NCBI GenBank assembly: GCA_023228865.1
Contig: JALOAH010000024.1
Location: forward strand, 1-47,823
From: Porticoccaceae bacterium
Lineage (GTDB): Bacteria; Pseudomonadota; Gammaproteobacteria; Pseudomonadales; Porticoccaceae
DNA length: 47,823 nt
Direction of reading: 5' to 3'
Below are positions 16,778 to 25,319 of the stretch, piece by piece. Positions within the stretch are counted from its first letter, which is position 1. Each line of letters opens with the position of its first letter. The notes beneath the pieces were generated by a model. That model saw only the letters and a list, made by a program, of their open reading frames with translations, had not been told where the DNA came from and made no database searches. The translations under genes and the position numbers were made by a program.

Positions 16778-17554
16778 ATGACAGATACACTATGGCGCCA
16801 AATCAAAGACGAAGTTGTTCAGGCCTCTGCTGAAGAGCCGTCCCTGTCCGGCTATTTCCACGCCGCAGTGCTCAGCCACCCCTCCCTGGAATCTGCCCTT
16901 GCCTATGCCCTTGCCAGTTTGCTGGGTAACCAGGTTGTTTCTGCCCTGGCATTGCACCAGGTTATTGAAGAGGGGTTTGCCGCTGACGCGACGATCGGTC
17001 AAAAAATGCGCCGCGATCTCATGGCTCATTTCGATCGCGACCCCGCCTGTAATCGCCGCTATATTCCGCTGCTGTATTTCAAGGGATTTCACGCCCTTCA
17101 GGCGCACCGAATCGGCCACTGGCTCTGGCAACAGGGACGCAGAAATATGGCGCTGTATTTGCAGGGGCGAGTGTCGGAAATCTTTGCCGTCGATATACAC
17201 CCGGCGGTGATCATTGGCGGCGGCCTTATGATTGACCACGCCACAGGCATTGTTATTGGTGAAACAGCGGTGATCGATGAGGATGTTTCCATGCTCCACG
17301 GCGTGACCCTCGGCGGCACAGGCCACGAACGTGGGGATCGTCATCCGAAAATAAAGCGGGGCGTGCTCATTGCCGTGGGCGCGAAAATTCTCGGCAACAT
17401 CACTGTGGGCGAGGGCGCCAAAATTGGCGCTGGCAGCCTGGTTCTCAAGTCGGTTGATCCCCATACGACGGTGGCTGGAGTGCCCGCCGTTGCGGTTGGC
17501 AAGCTCCATTCGATCCCCGCATTGGATATGGATCAAACACTGACGGAAGGCTGA
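16778..17554 (+). CDS. cysE: Serine O-acetyltransferase
   Basis: Makes O-acetylserine from serine and acetyl-CoA, the first step of cysteine synthesis. The 258-residue protein has an N-terminal helical SATase domain (about 5-110, with a LASLLGN segment) and a C-terminal left-handed beta-helix of hexapeptide repeats (about 140-230). Diagnostic blocks are IGGGLMIDHATGIVIGE, HGVTLGGTG, RHPKI and GAGSLVLK. I start it at the ATG at 16778, since the open frame further upstream overlaps the peptidase gene and is not conserved in type. It is followed 11 bases later by dgkA. Confidence 0.95.
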   Translation: MTDTLWRQIKDEVVQASAEEPSLSGYFHAAVLSHPSLESALAYALASLLGNQVVSALALHQVIEEGFAADATIGQKMRRDLMAHFDRDPACNRRYIPLLYFKGFHALQAHRIGHWLWQQGRRNMALYLQGRVSEIFAVDIHPAVIIGGGLMIDHATGIVIGETAVIDEDVSMLHGVTLGGTGHERGDRHPKIKRGVLIAVGAKILGNITVGEGAKIGAGSLVLKSVDPHTTVAGVPAVAVGKLHSIPALDMDQTLTEG

Positions 17555-17565
17555 CTGTAACCCCC

Positions 17566-17925
17566 ATGAACAACGTTAAAGGATTGCTAAAACGCCGTCT
17601 GGTGGGCGCGTTGACCTACTCCCTCAAAGGTTTGAGGGCGTGCTACATTCACGAGGAAGCCTTTCGCCTGGAAGTGGCGCTGGCGATGGTGCTGATTCCC
17701 CTGGGGCTGTGGCTGGGAAATGACGGTGTCGAAAGGGCGCTGCTGGTTGGTTCCGTGATTCTGATCCTGATTGTTGAATTATTGAATTCTGCGGTTGAGG
17801 CCGCCATCGACAGAATTGGCCTGGAGCACGCCGAATTATCTGGGCGAGCCAAGGATCTGGGGTCTGCAGCGGTTCTCCTTTCTGTGATTATGCTGATTCT
17901 GGTTTGGAGCTTGCTGCTGTTTTAA
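17566..17925 (+). CDS. dgkA: Diacylglycerol kinase (prokaryotic, membrane)
   Basis: A 119-residue inner-membrane enzyme that phosphorylates diacylglycerol to phosphatidic acid, recycling lipid left from periplasmic glucan and LPS modification. Three membrane helices are clear. The family motif ELLNSAVEAAIDRIG, with catalytic Glu and Asn, is intact, as is the N-terminal SLKGLRACYIHEEAFRLE surface helix. It lies 11 bases after cysE and may be translated from the same transcript. Confidence 0.96.
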   Translation: MNNVKGLLKRRLVGALTYSLKGLRACYIHEEAFRLEVALAMVLIPLGLWLGNDGVERALLVGSVILILIVELLNSAVEAAIDRIGLEHAELSGRAKDLGSAAVLLSVIMLILVWSLLLF

Positions 17926-18047
17926 CGGACAAGTCCGTAGAGAAATTGCTGGTCTTTGGCTACACTCTAAACAAAATTCTGAGACTATTTGCTCCAGGTT
18001 GCGAGAGAATCAGTGCATCACCGGGCAATCACCTGTAAGGCTAAATC

Positions 18048-18518
18048 ATGGCTAGTACCTACAAACTGGTTTTTCGCGGCGATATAGCTCCAGGTCACGC
18101 TCTGATGGCTGTGAGGCAAAAACTGCAGCAACTTTTCAGCCTTGACGATGACGGCATCAATAAACTTTTCTGCGGCAGACCCGTCACCATCAAAAAACAG
18201 CTGGATCAGGCCAGCGCCGAAAAATGGTGCGCGGCTCTGCTCAAGGCCGGGGCAATTGTCAAAATGTCCCCCGATGGCGAGCCCGCGTCGGCGTCTGCCG
18301 AAAGCGGCAATACCGGTGCAGGGCGGCCGCCGCAACCCCTGGTGGCGCCAATCGGCGCCGATGTCCTCAGGCCGGAGGAACGCCGCAAACAGGCGGCGGT
18401 GGCACCCAATACCGATCATCTCAGCCTCGATGAGCCGGGTGCCGACGTGCTCCGCCCCGAAGAGCGCCGGATTATTGAGGATCTGGATCTCGATCTCAGC
18501 CATTTGAGCCTGAAATGA
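18048..18518 (+). CDS. Unknown protein with small N-terminal domain and repeated tail
   Basis: A 156-residue soluble protein. The first 75 residues (MASTYKLVFRGDI, an LFSLDD block, GRPVTIKKQLD, and a helix ending in GAIVKM) match the pattern of a small N-terminal module I recall in front of various gammaproteobacterial membrane and zinc-ribbon proteins. The family name is not certain. After a low-complexity linker, a motif repeats twice: GADVLRPEERR at about 110 and 131, each followed by a short segment and then D-x-HLSL (about 122-127 and 150-155). Such repeats could be docking sites. It precedes the Smr gene by about 60 bases on the same strand. The function is unknown. Confidence 0.75.
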   Translation: MASTYKLVFRGDIAPGHALMAVRQKLQQLFSLDDDGINKLFCGRPVTIKKQLDQASAEKWCAALLKAGAIVKMSPDGEPASASAESGNTGAGRPPQPLVAPIGADVLRPEERRKQAAVAPNTDHLSLDEPGADVLRPEERRIIEDLDLDLSHLSLK

Positions 18519-18576
18519 CTGCCGCCGCAAAAACCGCCGGTGGCGGGCGGTGCTTCTCCCCGGTCGAGTAAAAATC

Positions 18577-19185
18577 ATGTCAGGTAAAGATATTGTCGCC
18601 ATGAAAGATGATGAAACCACATTGTTTCGGCAGCTTGTCGGCGATGTCGAACCCCTCAAAACCAGTGGTCAGGTGATAGCCGCTAACAAGGTGGAAATCA
18701 CACCGGGTATGAAGGTTCGACGTCTCGCGGCGGAAGCCAGCGGTGAACGCTGCCGAGATTATCTGGATGATGAGGATCTCATCGTCCCGGTAAAGCCCTG
18801 GGACGAATTGTCGTTTAAGCGCGACGGCGTTCAACACGGGGTGTTCAAAAATCTGCGCCTTGGTAAATATGCCCTGGATTCACGGCTTGACCTCCATCGC
18901 ATGACGGTGGAAATGGCCAGAAAAGCGGTGCTGCAATTTATCACTGACTGTGTTGCCGCCAATATCCGTTGTGTCCTTATCACCCACGGCAGGGGCGAGC
19001 AGCGGCAAAAACCCGCTTTGCTGAAGAGCTGTACCAACCACTGGTTGCGCCAGATAGATGCCGTGCTTGCCTTCCACAGCGCCCAGCGCCATCACGGCGG
19101 TTTTGGCGCGACCTATGTGCTATTGCGGAAAAGTGATGAAAAAAGAGAAGAAAACAAGGAAAAATTCAGTAAACGAGGAACCTAG
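18577..19185 (+). CDS. Smr-domain protein (SmrA-like nuclease)
   Basis: A 202-residue protein with a C-terminal Smr domain (about 100-190). It holds LDLHRMTVEMA, VLITHGRG, an LKS...WL helix and AFHSAQRHHGGFGATYVLLR. The DLH and HGRG motifs are the conserved core of Smr proteins, which are nucleases of RNA (SmrB) or DNA (SmrA-type). The N-terminal LFRQLVGDVEPLK helix is common to the gammaproteobacterial forms. The tail is Lys/Glu-rich. The start is uncertain among GTG 18550, ATG 18577 and ATG 18601; 18577 is chosen for length. It lies downstream of the repeat-tailed gene. Confidence 0.87.
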   Translation: MSGKDIVAMKDDETTLFRQLVGDVEPLKTSGQVIAANKVEITPGMKVRRLAAEASGERCRDYLDDEDLIVPVKPWDELSFKRDGVQHGVFKNLRLGKYALDSRLDLHRMTVEMARKAVLQFITDCVAANIRCVLITHGRGEQRQKPALLKSCTNHWLRQIDAVLAFHSAQRHHGGFGATYVLLRKSDEKREENKEKFSKRGT

Positions 19186-19245
19186 CACCCTGCCGGGTTT
19201 GGGGTTTGTCATTCAGTATAGAGCCGCAGCGCATCTGAATTCGCC

Positions 19246-19311
19246 ATCGCCAGCAGGGCTGTCTCCTACCGGTGGGGAGGTATTTTTGTAGAAGCCAGCC
19301 CTGCTGGCGAT
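19246..19311. repeat. REP/BIME-like inverted repeat
   Basis: A perfect 16-bp inverted pair, ATCGCCAGCAGGGCTG (19246-19261) and its complement (19296-19311), surrounds a 34-base middle. TCTCCTAC and GTAGAAGC near the inner edges continue the pairing imperfectly. The pattern closely resembles the paired REP elements of Pseudomonas (CCGGC-type palindromes next to GGAGCC). Here it lies just after the Smr gene and could also fold into a long transcript-end hairpin. Confidence 0.7.
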
Positions 19312-19460
19312 GCCTGAAGATCGGGCTAGACAGCCAGACACTAACATTATATGTTGCAGACAGGCGAATGCCGAAGCCTGTAACCTGGGTGGCGTCAGAT
19401 TTTCACAGCAGCAGTTTTTGTTGCCGAGATGGGGTTGAATCGATAGACCCTGTATTGAAT

Positions 19461-19534
19461 GGCACTGACTTAAGCGGTCATTCCCGCCTCCGCGGGAATG
19501 ACGAAAATCCTGGCTTTGGCGCTAAGTCAGTGCC
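19461..19534. mobile_element. MITE-like element, 74 bp
   Basis: The ends are a perfect 12-bp inverted pair, GGCACTGACTTA (19461-19472) and TAAGTCAGTGCC (19523-19534). Inside is an 11-bp palindrome, GTCATTCCCGC-CTCC-GCGGGAATGAC (19477-19502), a sequence widespread in proteobacterial intergenic repeats. CCCTGTATT-(G)AAT occurs on both sides (19448-19460 and 19541-19552) and may be a duplicated flank. It has no coding capacity, so it would depend on a transposase elsewhere. Confidence 0.6.
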
Positions 19535-19612
19535 TTTGAGCCCTGTATTAATAGTGGCGCAATTGAAAGTCATAAACAGGGAGTCTATCCCGCAGAGCAG
19601 GTTGAGAAATTT

Positions 19613-21889
19613 ATGATATTGGATCTCATTAATAATGCTGCAATGCTCCTGGCAGTATGCTGGCTCCAATCATTAATCACCTATCGCTGGTCAACCCAAT
19701 CCCTTAAAGCCCAGTGTGTTTCCGGCGCTCTCTTCGGTCTGGCAACGGTCGCCATCATGATGATGTACATCTATCTGATGCCGGGGCTGTGGAGCTGGGT
19801 GGATGCCTCCATTGTCATTATCAGCATAGCGACGTTGATTTACGGGCCTGTGGTGGGGGGGATTGCTGCGGCCATAGCCTGCTCGTACCGTCTCTGGATG
19901 GGTGGAGTGTTCGCCTTTACAGGGGCAACCAATATTGTTTTGGCTCTTGTCCTGGGGTTGGTTTTTCGCTTTTTGGTCAATCGGGGCTGGCTCAGACTGG
20001 GGCTGGTTCAGTTGCTGATTTTTGGCCTGGTCGCCCATGTGGTCGCTTTTTTGCAGCCCTATTACGCTGAATTTGTGTTCCCGGATGACGGCGTACAAAC
20101 CTATATTTTCAGCGTTCTCGCGGTGATGTCGCCCGCTACCGCCATATTGGGGCTGCAGCTGCAGTATATTGAGAGAAAGAAAGCTCTGGAGTTGTCGATA
20201 CAGCGCAGCGAGGCGCGCTTGAGAGCCATTACCGAGGCTATTCCCGATCAGCTTATGGTGTTTGACCGAAACGGCCGCTTTCTGGAGGTTCTCGCGCCGG
20301 CGGCGATGGTGGCCAGCGCGTCGAGAATTGTCGGCCGTCACATCAAGGAGGTTCTCAGTGGCAGTACAGCGAGCCAGTATGAAAACCTCATCAAGCGGGT
20401 TTTTGCCTCCGGCGCCACTGAGCGCGCCGAGCACTCTGCGTCCCAGCCCTATCTTTTGGCAGAATCGGACAGTGGTGATTACGCCTTTGAATCCAAAGCC
20501 AGCAAAGTGGAAATGCCGTTGATGGACGAGGCCGCCCTGGTGCTGACGCGGGATATTACCGAGCGCAAGCGCGCCGAAGAACGGGTGCGCTACATGGCCT
20601 ATTACGATACGCTGACGGGACTGCCCAACAGGAATCTGGCGTTGGAAAAAGTCAGCGAAATGGTCGCCGACGCCAAACTCAACAGCGACCGTTTTGCCGT
20701 GTTGCTGGTCAATCTCGACAAATTCAAATTGATCAATGAGATTTACGGGTTTGACAACGGCAGCGGGTTTCTTAAGCAAGCGGCGCAGCGACTTGCCGAA
20801 ACCTGTGCCCAGGAACCCTTGCTGGCGCGCTACGGAGGGGATCAATTTCTTGTCATTATTGCCATCGGCGCTGATAACAGCCGCGCTGTAGACCGCTGCC
20901 GGGAAATATTGGCGGTGATGGCAAAACCCTACCATTTTGAGGGGGAAAAAATCAGCATTCAGGTATCGCTGGGACTGTCGATTTTTCCTGATGACAGCGC
21001 AGATGTGGCCGTACTCTTTCGCCAGGCGGGAACCGCCAATGGGTTTTCCAAGCAGGGCGGCAGCGCCAAGTACCATTTTTATCACACGGATATGGAGGCT
21101 TCCGCCAGGCGCGAAATGGATCTGAGAAACGCGCTTTCCCAGGCCATAGAAAACCGCGAGTTGGAGTTGTTTTATCAGCCTTTGATCTGCCTGGCTTCCG
21201 GCAAAATTACCGGTATGGAAGCCCTGTTGCGCTGGAACCATCCCGGGCGCGGTATGCAGGATCCCGGTTATTTTATGTCTCTGGCCGAAGATACCGGCCT
21301 GATTGTGCCCATGGGGGAATGGGTGATACGGGAAGCCTGCCAGCAGGCTCGGCAGTGGCAGCAGGCCGGACTTTTCTTTGGCGCCATGTCCGTCAATGTT
21401 TCCACGGTGCAACTGGAAAGAAGCCGCCTTGAAACCGTTGTCACGGAGATTCTCGACACTACGGGTCTGCCCCATTCCCTGTTGCACTTGGAATTGACGG
21501 AATCCACTCTGTTGAGAACCCTGGAATACGCCTTTCTGGCGGCAGATCAACTCAAGGCTCAGGGCATCAAGCTGTCGGTTGACAACTTTGGCACCGGCTA
21601 TACCAGGTTTGATAATCTGCGGCGCTTGAATATTGCCAAGCTCAAGATCGACAGACGCTTTATCAAAGACCTGGTGGACAACGAAGACAGCCGCGCCATT
21701 GTTCGCGCCATGGTGGAAATGGCTGCCATCATGAAACTTGAAACCGTCGCCATTGGTGTTGAGACGGAGCCCTGTTTGGCGCTGCTAAGGGATATCGGCT
21801 GCCATAGCGCCCAGGGGTATTACTTCAGCAAGCCCATGGATGCGCAGGCGGCGACCCTGTACCTTGAGAAAACTGGCGGCGAATCTTGA
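19613..21889 (+). CDS. Membrane 5TM-PAS-GGDEF-EAL protein with degenerate active sites
   Basis: A 758-residue protein. The first 190 residues form about six membrane helices with the YGPVVGGIAAAIACSYRLWMGG pattern of 5TM-5TMR_LYT sensors. A PAS-like domain follows (about 200-325), ending in DITERKRAEE. The cyclase domain has GGDQF (408-412) instead of GG[DE]EF, so cyclase activity is unlikely. The EAL domain keeps EAL (536) and KIDRRF. However, the metal-binding Asp pair is changed to DN (657-658, VDNFGTGY), and the Glu of AEGVET is Ile714 (AIGVET). Phosphodiesterase activity is therefore doubtful too. It may act as a c-di-GMP receptor or scaffold. The start at 19613 is the only good ATG before the first helix. 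Confidence 0.88.
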   Translation: MILDLINNAAMLLAVCWLQSLITYRWSTQSLKAQCVSGALFGLATVAIMMMYIYLMPGLWSWVDASIVIISIATLIYGPVVGGIAAAIACSYRLWMGGVFAFTGATNIVLALVLGLVFRFLVNRGWLRLGLVQLLIFGLVAHVVAFLQPYYAEFVFPDDGVQTYIFSVLAVMSPATAILGLQLQYIERKKALELSIQRSEARLRAITEAIPDQLMVFDRNGRFLEVLAPAAMVASASRIVGRHIKEVLSGSTASQYENLIKRVFASGATERAEHSASQPYLLAESDSGDYAFESKASKVEMPLMDEAALVLTRDITERKRAEERVRYMAYYDTLTGLPNRNLALEKVSEMVADAKLNSDRFAVLLVNLDKFKLINEIYGFDNGSGFLKQAAQRLAETCAQEPLLARYGGDQFLVIIAIGADNSRAVDRCREILAVMAKPYHFEGEKISIQVSLGLSIFPDDSADVAVLFRQAGTANGFSKQGGSAKYHFYHTDMEASARREMDLRNALSQAIENRELELFYQPLICLASGKITGMEALLRWNHPGRGMQDPGYFMSLAEDTGLIVPMGEWVIREACQQARQWQQAGLFFGAMSVNVSTVQLERSRLETVVTEILDTTGLPHSLLHLELTESTLLRTLEYAFLAADQLKAQGIKLSVDNFGTGYTRFDNLRRLNIAKLKIDRRFIKDLVDNEDSRAIVRAMVEMAAIMKLETVAIGVETEPCLALLRDIGCHSAQGYYFSKPMDAQAATLYLEKTGGES

Positions 21890-22022
21890 CGCCCCCTGTC
21901 GGCGCTGTGGCATGAAAAACGCTGACCGTGACTGGAATCAAAATACAGATTTTTTCCCATTACTTTCCGTTGCTGACCCAGGGTCGGCTGGCGGATTTGA
22001 GCAAACAGAAAGGTTTTAATTT

Positions 22023-22835
22023 ATGGCTGCCAACAGGGAATCAGATTCCCTCGTCAATATCAGTAATGTCGACTTTGCCTACGGCGACCGTGCCGTATTG
22101 CGCAATATCAATCTTCGCATTCCCAAAGGCAAGGTTGTCGCTATCATGGGGGGCAGTGGCTGCGGCAAGACAACATTGCTGCGCCTTATCGGCGGCCAGC
22201 TAAGGCCAACGGCAGGTGATGTGGTTGTTGATGGCCAATCGGTGCCGCGACTGGGCAGCGGCGATTTGTTCAGACTGCGGCGCAAAATGGGCATGCTCTT
22301 TCAGATGGGCGCACTCTTTACCGACATGTCGGTATTTGATAATGTCGCTTTTCAAATGCGGGAACACACCGCATTGCCGGAATCCCTGATTCGCGACCTC
22401 ACCCTCATGAAACTTCACGCCGTTGGCCTGCGCGGCGCCGCCAGTCTGATGCCCTCAGAGCTATCGGGGGGTATGGCGAGGCGGGTGGCGCTGGCCAGAG
22501 CCATTGCTCTCGACCCCATGCTCATCATGTATGATGAACCCTTTGCCGGGCTCGATCCTATTTCCCTGGCCATTATCGGGCGTCTTATTCGAACCCTGAA
22601 CGATGCCCTGGGAGCCACCTCCATCGTGGTTACCCACGATGTTCAGGAGTCGTTAAAAATAGTCGATTACGTCTATCTGGTGTCTGAGGGCATGGTGATC
22701 GCCGCAGGAACTGTCGCCGATATTCATGCGTCCACAGACCCCTATGTGCGCCAGTTTGTCGATGCCCAGGCGGATGGCCCGGTGGCCTTTCACTATCCGG
22801 CAGAAGACTACCGGCGCATGCTTTCCGGCCAGTAA
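22023..22835 (+). CDS. mlaF: Phospholipid ABC transporter ATP-binding protein MlaF
   Basis: ATPase of the MlaFEDB inner-membrane complex, which moves phospholipids between inner and outer membrane to keep the outer leaflet asymmetric. It has 270 residues with Walker A (GGSGCGKTT), Q-loop (LFQMGALFTDMSVFDNVAF, typical of Mla), signature LSGGMARRVALARA, Walker B (LIMYDEPFAGLDP) and switch His (VTHD). AAAGG lies about 8 bases before the ATG. It opens the operon mlaF-E-D-C-B. Confidence 0.97.
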   Translation: MAANRESDSLVNISNVDFAYGDRAVLRNINLRIPKGKVVAIMGGSGCGKTTLLRLIGGQLRPTAGDVVVDGQSVPRLGSGDLFRLRRKMGMLFQMGALFTDMSVFDNVAFQMREHTALPESLIRDLTLMKLHAVGLRGAASLMPSELSGGMARRVALARAIALDPMLIMYDEPFAGLDPISLAIIGRLIRTLNDALGATSIVVTHDVQESLKIVDYVYLVSEGMVIAAGTVADIHASTDPYVRQFVDAQADGPVAFHYPAEDYRRMLSGQ

Positions 22836-22919
22836 CAGGGTACTGCCATTGACGGTCACAGGGTTTGGTTGCCGCGAGGTTTCAGGGCAACTACCCCTGG
22901 CAAATTGGAGTAAATTTGG

Positions 22920-23726
22920 GTGATTAAGCGAAGTTTTTCCACCATCGCCGCCATATTGCGCCACCTGGGCGCTCGAGTAACCAGAAATTTGCTTAATCTG
23001 GGTCTTGCCGCGCGGTTTTTTGTTGCCATTATCGCGTCTTCCGCCATTTGTCTGCGCCGCCCCTCCCTTGTCATCAAGGAGGTATATTTCATCGGTGTCT
23101 TGTCCCTGGTGATTATTATTGTCCCGGGGCTGTTTGTCGGGCTTGTTCTCGGTCTGCAGATGTACGACACCCTGGAGCGCTTTGGTTCCGGCGACATTGT
23201 CGGTATGGTGGTGGCGCTGGCGCTGATTCGCGAGTTGGGCCCCGTGCTTTCGGCGCTGTTGATTTCAAGTCGCGCAGGCTCTGCGGTCACTGCAGAAATT
23301 GGCCTGATGAAAACCACCGAACAGCTCACCGCCATGGAAATGATGGCGATTCAGCCGATTTCCAGGGTTATCGCGCCAAGATTTTGGGCGGGAATTCTTT
23401 CGGTGCCCTTGTTGACGTCAATCTTTAATGTGGTCGGTATTTTTGGTGGTTACATTGTCGCGGTGCTTTTGCTCGGCGTGGATATGGGCACGTTCTGGTC
23501 GCAAATTGAAGCGGCAGTGGATTTTCGTCTCGATGTGGTTAACGGTATTATCAAGAGCCTGTTTTTTGGGGTTGCCATTACCTTTATTGCCGTTTTTCAG
23601 GGCTATCACGCCGCGCCCACCGCTGAGGGCGTCTCCCTGGCAACCACCCAGACGGTGGTTAAGTCGGCCTTTGTGGTACTGGGCATGGATTTTGTGTTGA
23701 CGGCCTTTATGTTCCGGGGCATTTGA
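22920..23726 (+). CDS. mlaE: Phospholipid ABC transporter permease MlaE
   Basis: Permease of the Mla complex, 268 residues with an amphipathic N-terminal helix and five or so membrane segments. The family blocks GLVLGLQMYDTL, ALIRELGPVLSALLISSRAGSA, AEIGLMKTTEQ, MEMMAIQP and FWAGILSVPLL are present. It starts at GTG 22920 with GGAG upstream, 84 bases after mlaF. Confidence 0.97.
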   Translation: MIKRSFSTIAAILRHLGARVTRNLLNLGLAARFFVAIIASSAICLRRPSLVIKEVYFIGVLSLVIIIVPGLFVGLVLGLQMYDTLERFGSGDIVGMVVALALIRELGPVLSALLISSRAGSAVTAEIGLMKTTEQLTAMEMMAIQPISRVIAPRFWAGILSVPLLTSIFNVVGIFGGYIVAVLLLGVDMGTFWSQIEAAVDFRLDVVNGIIKSLFFGVAITFIAVFQGYHAAPTAEGVSLATTQTVVKSAFVVLGMDFVLTAFMFRGI

Positions 23727-23809
23727 TGACGGGCGGCGGTATCGCCGGCGAACAGTATTTGGGCAAACGGCTGACATGCCGGTAACAGATGATTGCTAAG
23801 AGGTAAAAA

Positions 23810-24286
23810 ATGAATCGCCAAATGTTGGATTTATGGGTCGGAATTTTCGTTGTTATCGGCGTTGTCGCCACCGTTTTTCTGTCGTTGCGGGTGGCCAATC
23901 TGACCACCTTGCAGCGCGGTGATGTCTATGAGGTGAATGCGGAGTTTGACAATATCGGCGGCCTCAAAAGCCGGGCGCCGGTAAAAAGTGCCGGTGTAAC
24001 TGTGGGGCGGGTCAGCGACATTCGCTACGATGGCGAACAGCACAAAGCCGTGGTGACAGTTACCCTCGACAGTCAGTACCAATTCAGTGCAGATTCTTCC
24101 ATGAGTATTCTCACCTCGGGGCTTCTGGGGGAACAATACGTCGGTCTGCAAACCGGCAGCGATACGGAAATGCTTCAGGATGGCGACCTGGTATGGCTGA
24201 CCTCTTCTGCTATAGTGCTAGAAAACCTCATTGGTCAGGTTCTGTTTAACAAAGCGGGTGAGAAGCCTGCAGCCGCTGAAAAATAA
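23810..24286 (+). CDS. mlaD: Phospholipid-binding MCE protein MlaD
   Basis: A 158-residue inner-membrane-anchored MCE protein that forms the hexameric lipid channel above MlaE. A single N-terminal membrane helix (about 8-28) is followed by the MCE domain: YEVNAEFDNIGGLKSRAPVKSAGVTVGRV, then a ring-forming loop with GLLGEQYVGL. The ATG is preceded by AGAGGT. The tail after residue 145 is short and Ala/Glu-rich. Confidence 0.96.
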   Translation: MNRQMLDLWVGIFVVIGVVATVFLSLRVANLTTLQRGDVYEVNAEFDNIGGLKSRAPVKSAGVTVGRVSDIRYDGEQHKAVVTVTLDSQYQFSADSSMSILTSGLLGEQYVGLQTGSDTEMLQDGDLVWLTSSAIVLENLIGQVLFNKAGEKPAAAEK

Positions 24287-24301
24287 CCCGGTAACGATAC
24301 G

Positions 24302-24922
24302 ATGAAAGTAGCCCTAAGGTCATTGCTTGTTGTTTGTTTTGCTGTCCTGGTAAGCGGCCGTGTCTGCGCTGTGGAAAGCTCCGGCCCCCTTAATCTGGTT
24401 GAGCTGACGGTCAACGCAGTGGTTGCCGATATGAACAGCAATCAGGTTGTCTACGAAAAAAACCCGGATCAGCTTAAGGCCATGGTGCTCGAGCGGGTGG
24501 CGCCGCACTTTAATTTTAACCGCATGATCCAGCTCGCCATGGCGAATAACTGGGCACAGGCGACAGAGCAACAGCGGCGCGCTCTAGTGGATGAATTCCG
24601 CCAGTTAATGGTGCGCACCTATGCCAACGCTATGTTTACTTTCCGCAATGAACCGGTCAATCTTGTCGGCGAGAAAAAACTCAGCAGTCGCAGCGCGGTG
24701 GTCAGGCTCAGTGTCACCAATACGGCCACGGGAAATCCGGTATCGGTATTGCTGCGCATGGAAAACCGCAATGATCGCTGGCAGGTGATCGATGTGGTGG
24801 TGGATGGCGTCAGTATGATCATTACCTACAGGGGTACCTTTGCCGAGGAGGTCAGCCGCAGTGGTGTAGAGGGTTTGATTGCCAGTATCCAACAGGACAA
24901 CCTCAAGAAAGCTTCGCAATGA
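24302..24922 (+). CDS. mlaC: Periplasmic phospholipid carrier MlaC
   Basis: Periplasmic shuttle of the Mla pathway, 206 residues. It has a signal peptide (to about residue 23, cut near VCA) and the MlaC/Ttg2D fold, with HFNFNRMIQLAMANNW, ALVDEFRQLMVRTYANAM and the strand pair around WQVIDVVVDGVSMIITYRGTF that lines the lipid pocket. It begins 16 bases after mlaD and overlaps mlaB by four bases (ATGA). Confidence 0.96.
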   Translation: MKVALRSLLVVCFAVLVSGRVCAVESSGPLNLVELTVNAVVADMNSNQVVYEKNPDQLKAMVLERVAPHFNFNRMIQLAMANNWAQATEQQRRALVDEFRQLMVRTYANAMFTFRNEPVNLVGEKKLSSRSAVVRLSVTNTATGNPVSVLLRMENRNDRWQVIDVVVDGVSMIITYRGTFAEEVSRSGVEGLIASIQQDNLKKASQ

Positions 24923-25221
24923 ATCAACCCAGTCTTGACATTAACGGTGGCGTCATTCTGTTGAAAGGGCAGGTTACCATCGCCACTGTACCGGCACTCT
25001 ACGATGACTTGCAGAAAATTCTCGCCAGCAGCCCAGGGGGCGCTGAGCTAACACTGAATTGTGCTGACATGGACATGGCGGATTCCGCTGCCATAGCCCT
25101 GCTGGTGGAAGCCCATCAACAGGCGTCCGCTGCGGGAAACACCCTGGCCATTGTCGGCCTCAAGGATCAGCTTGTCAGCTTGATAAAAATTTACGGCGTG
25201 GAATGGATATTGCCCAACTGA
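24919..25221 (+). CDS. mlaB: STAS-domain protein MlaB
   Basis: A 100-residue cytoplasmic STAS protein that binds and stabilises MlaF. The pattern VATVPALYDDL, LNCADMDMADSAAIALLVEAHQQA and GLKDQLVSLIKIYGVEWIL is typical, with the conserved D-S-A helix start. It is translationally coupled to mlaC through an ATGA overlap. In many relatives ibaG (bolA-like) and murA follow; here a metal transporter gene follows instead. Confidence 0.93.
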   Translation: MNQPSLDINGGVILLKGQVTIATVPALYDDLQKILASSPGGAELTLNCADMDMADSAAIALLVEAHQQASAAGNTLAIVGLKDQLVSLIKIYGVEWILPN

Positions 25222-25319
25222 TCATCTGACCATCTGATCTCTTGACGATGGCGAAGCCTTTGTGAACTATGGCCGCTACCTGTGGCGCCATACTGATACT
25301 TCAGCAGGAAACAGCAAAT

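Larger units (their letters stand above)
19186..19612. other. Intergenic island of repeats
   Basis: This 427-base gap contains a REP-like inverted repeat (19246-19311) and a MITE-like element (19461-19534), described separately. Open frames crossing it, such as 19272-19616, read through the repeats and are not genes. The promoter of the following GGDEF-EAL gene was not identified. Confidence 0.6.

Noticed and set aside
19272..19616. 114-codon open frame after the Smr gene
   Set aside because: It reads through a REP-like repeat and the MITE-like palindrome, a common source of false genes.
19691..21550. 619-codon open frame antisense to the degenerate GGDEF-EAL gene
   Set aside because: The sense strand carries clear PAS, GGDEF and EAL domains. 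The antisense frame is low in recognisable motifs and arises from codon bias.
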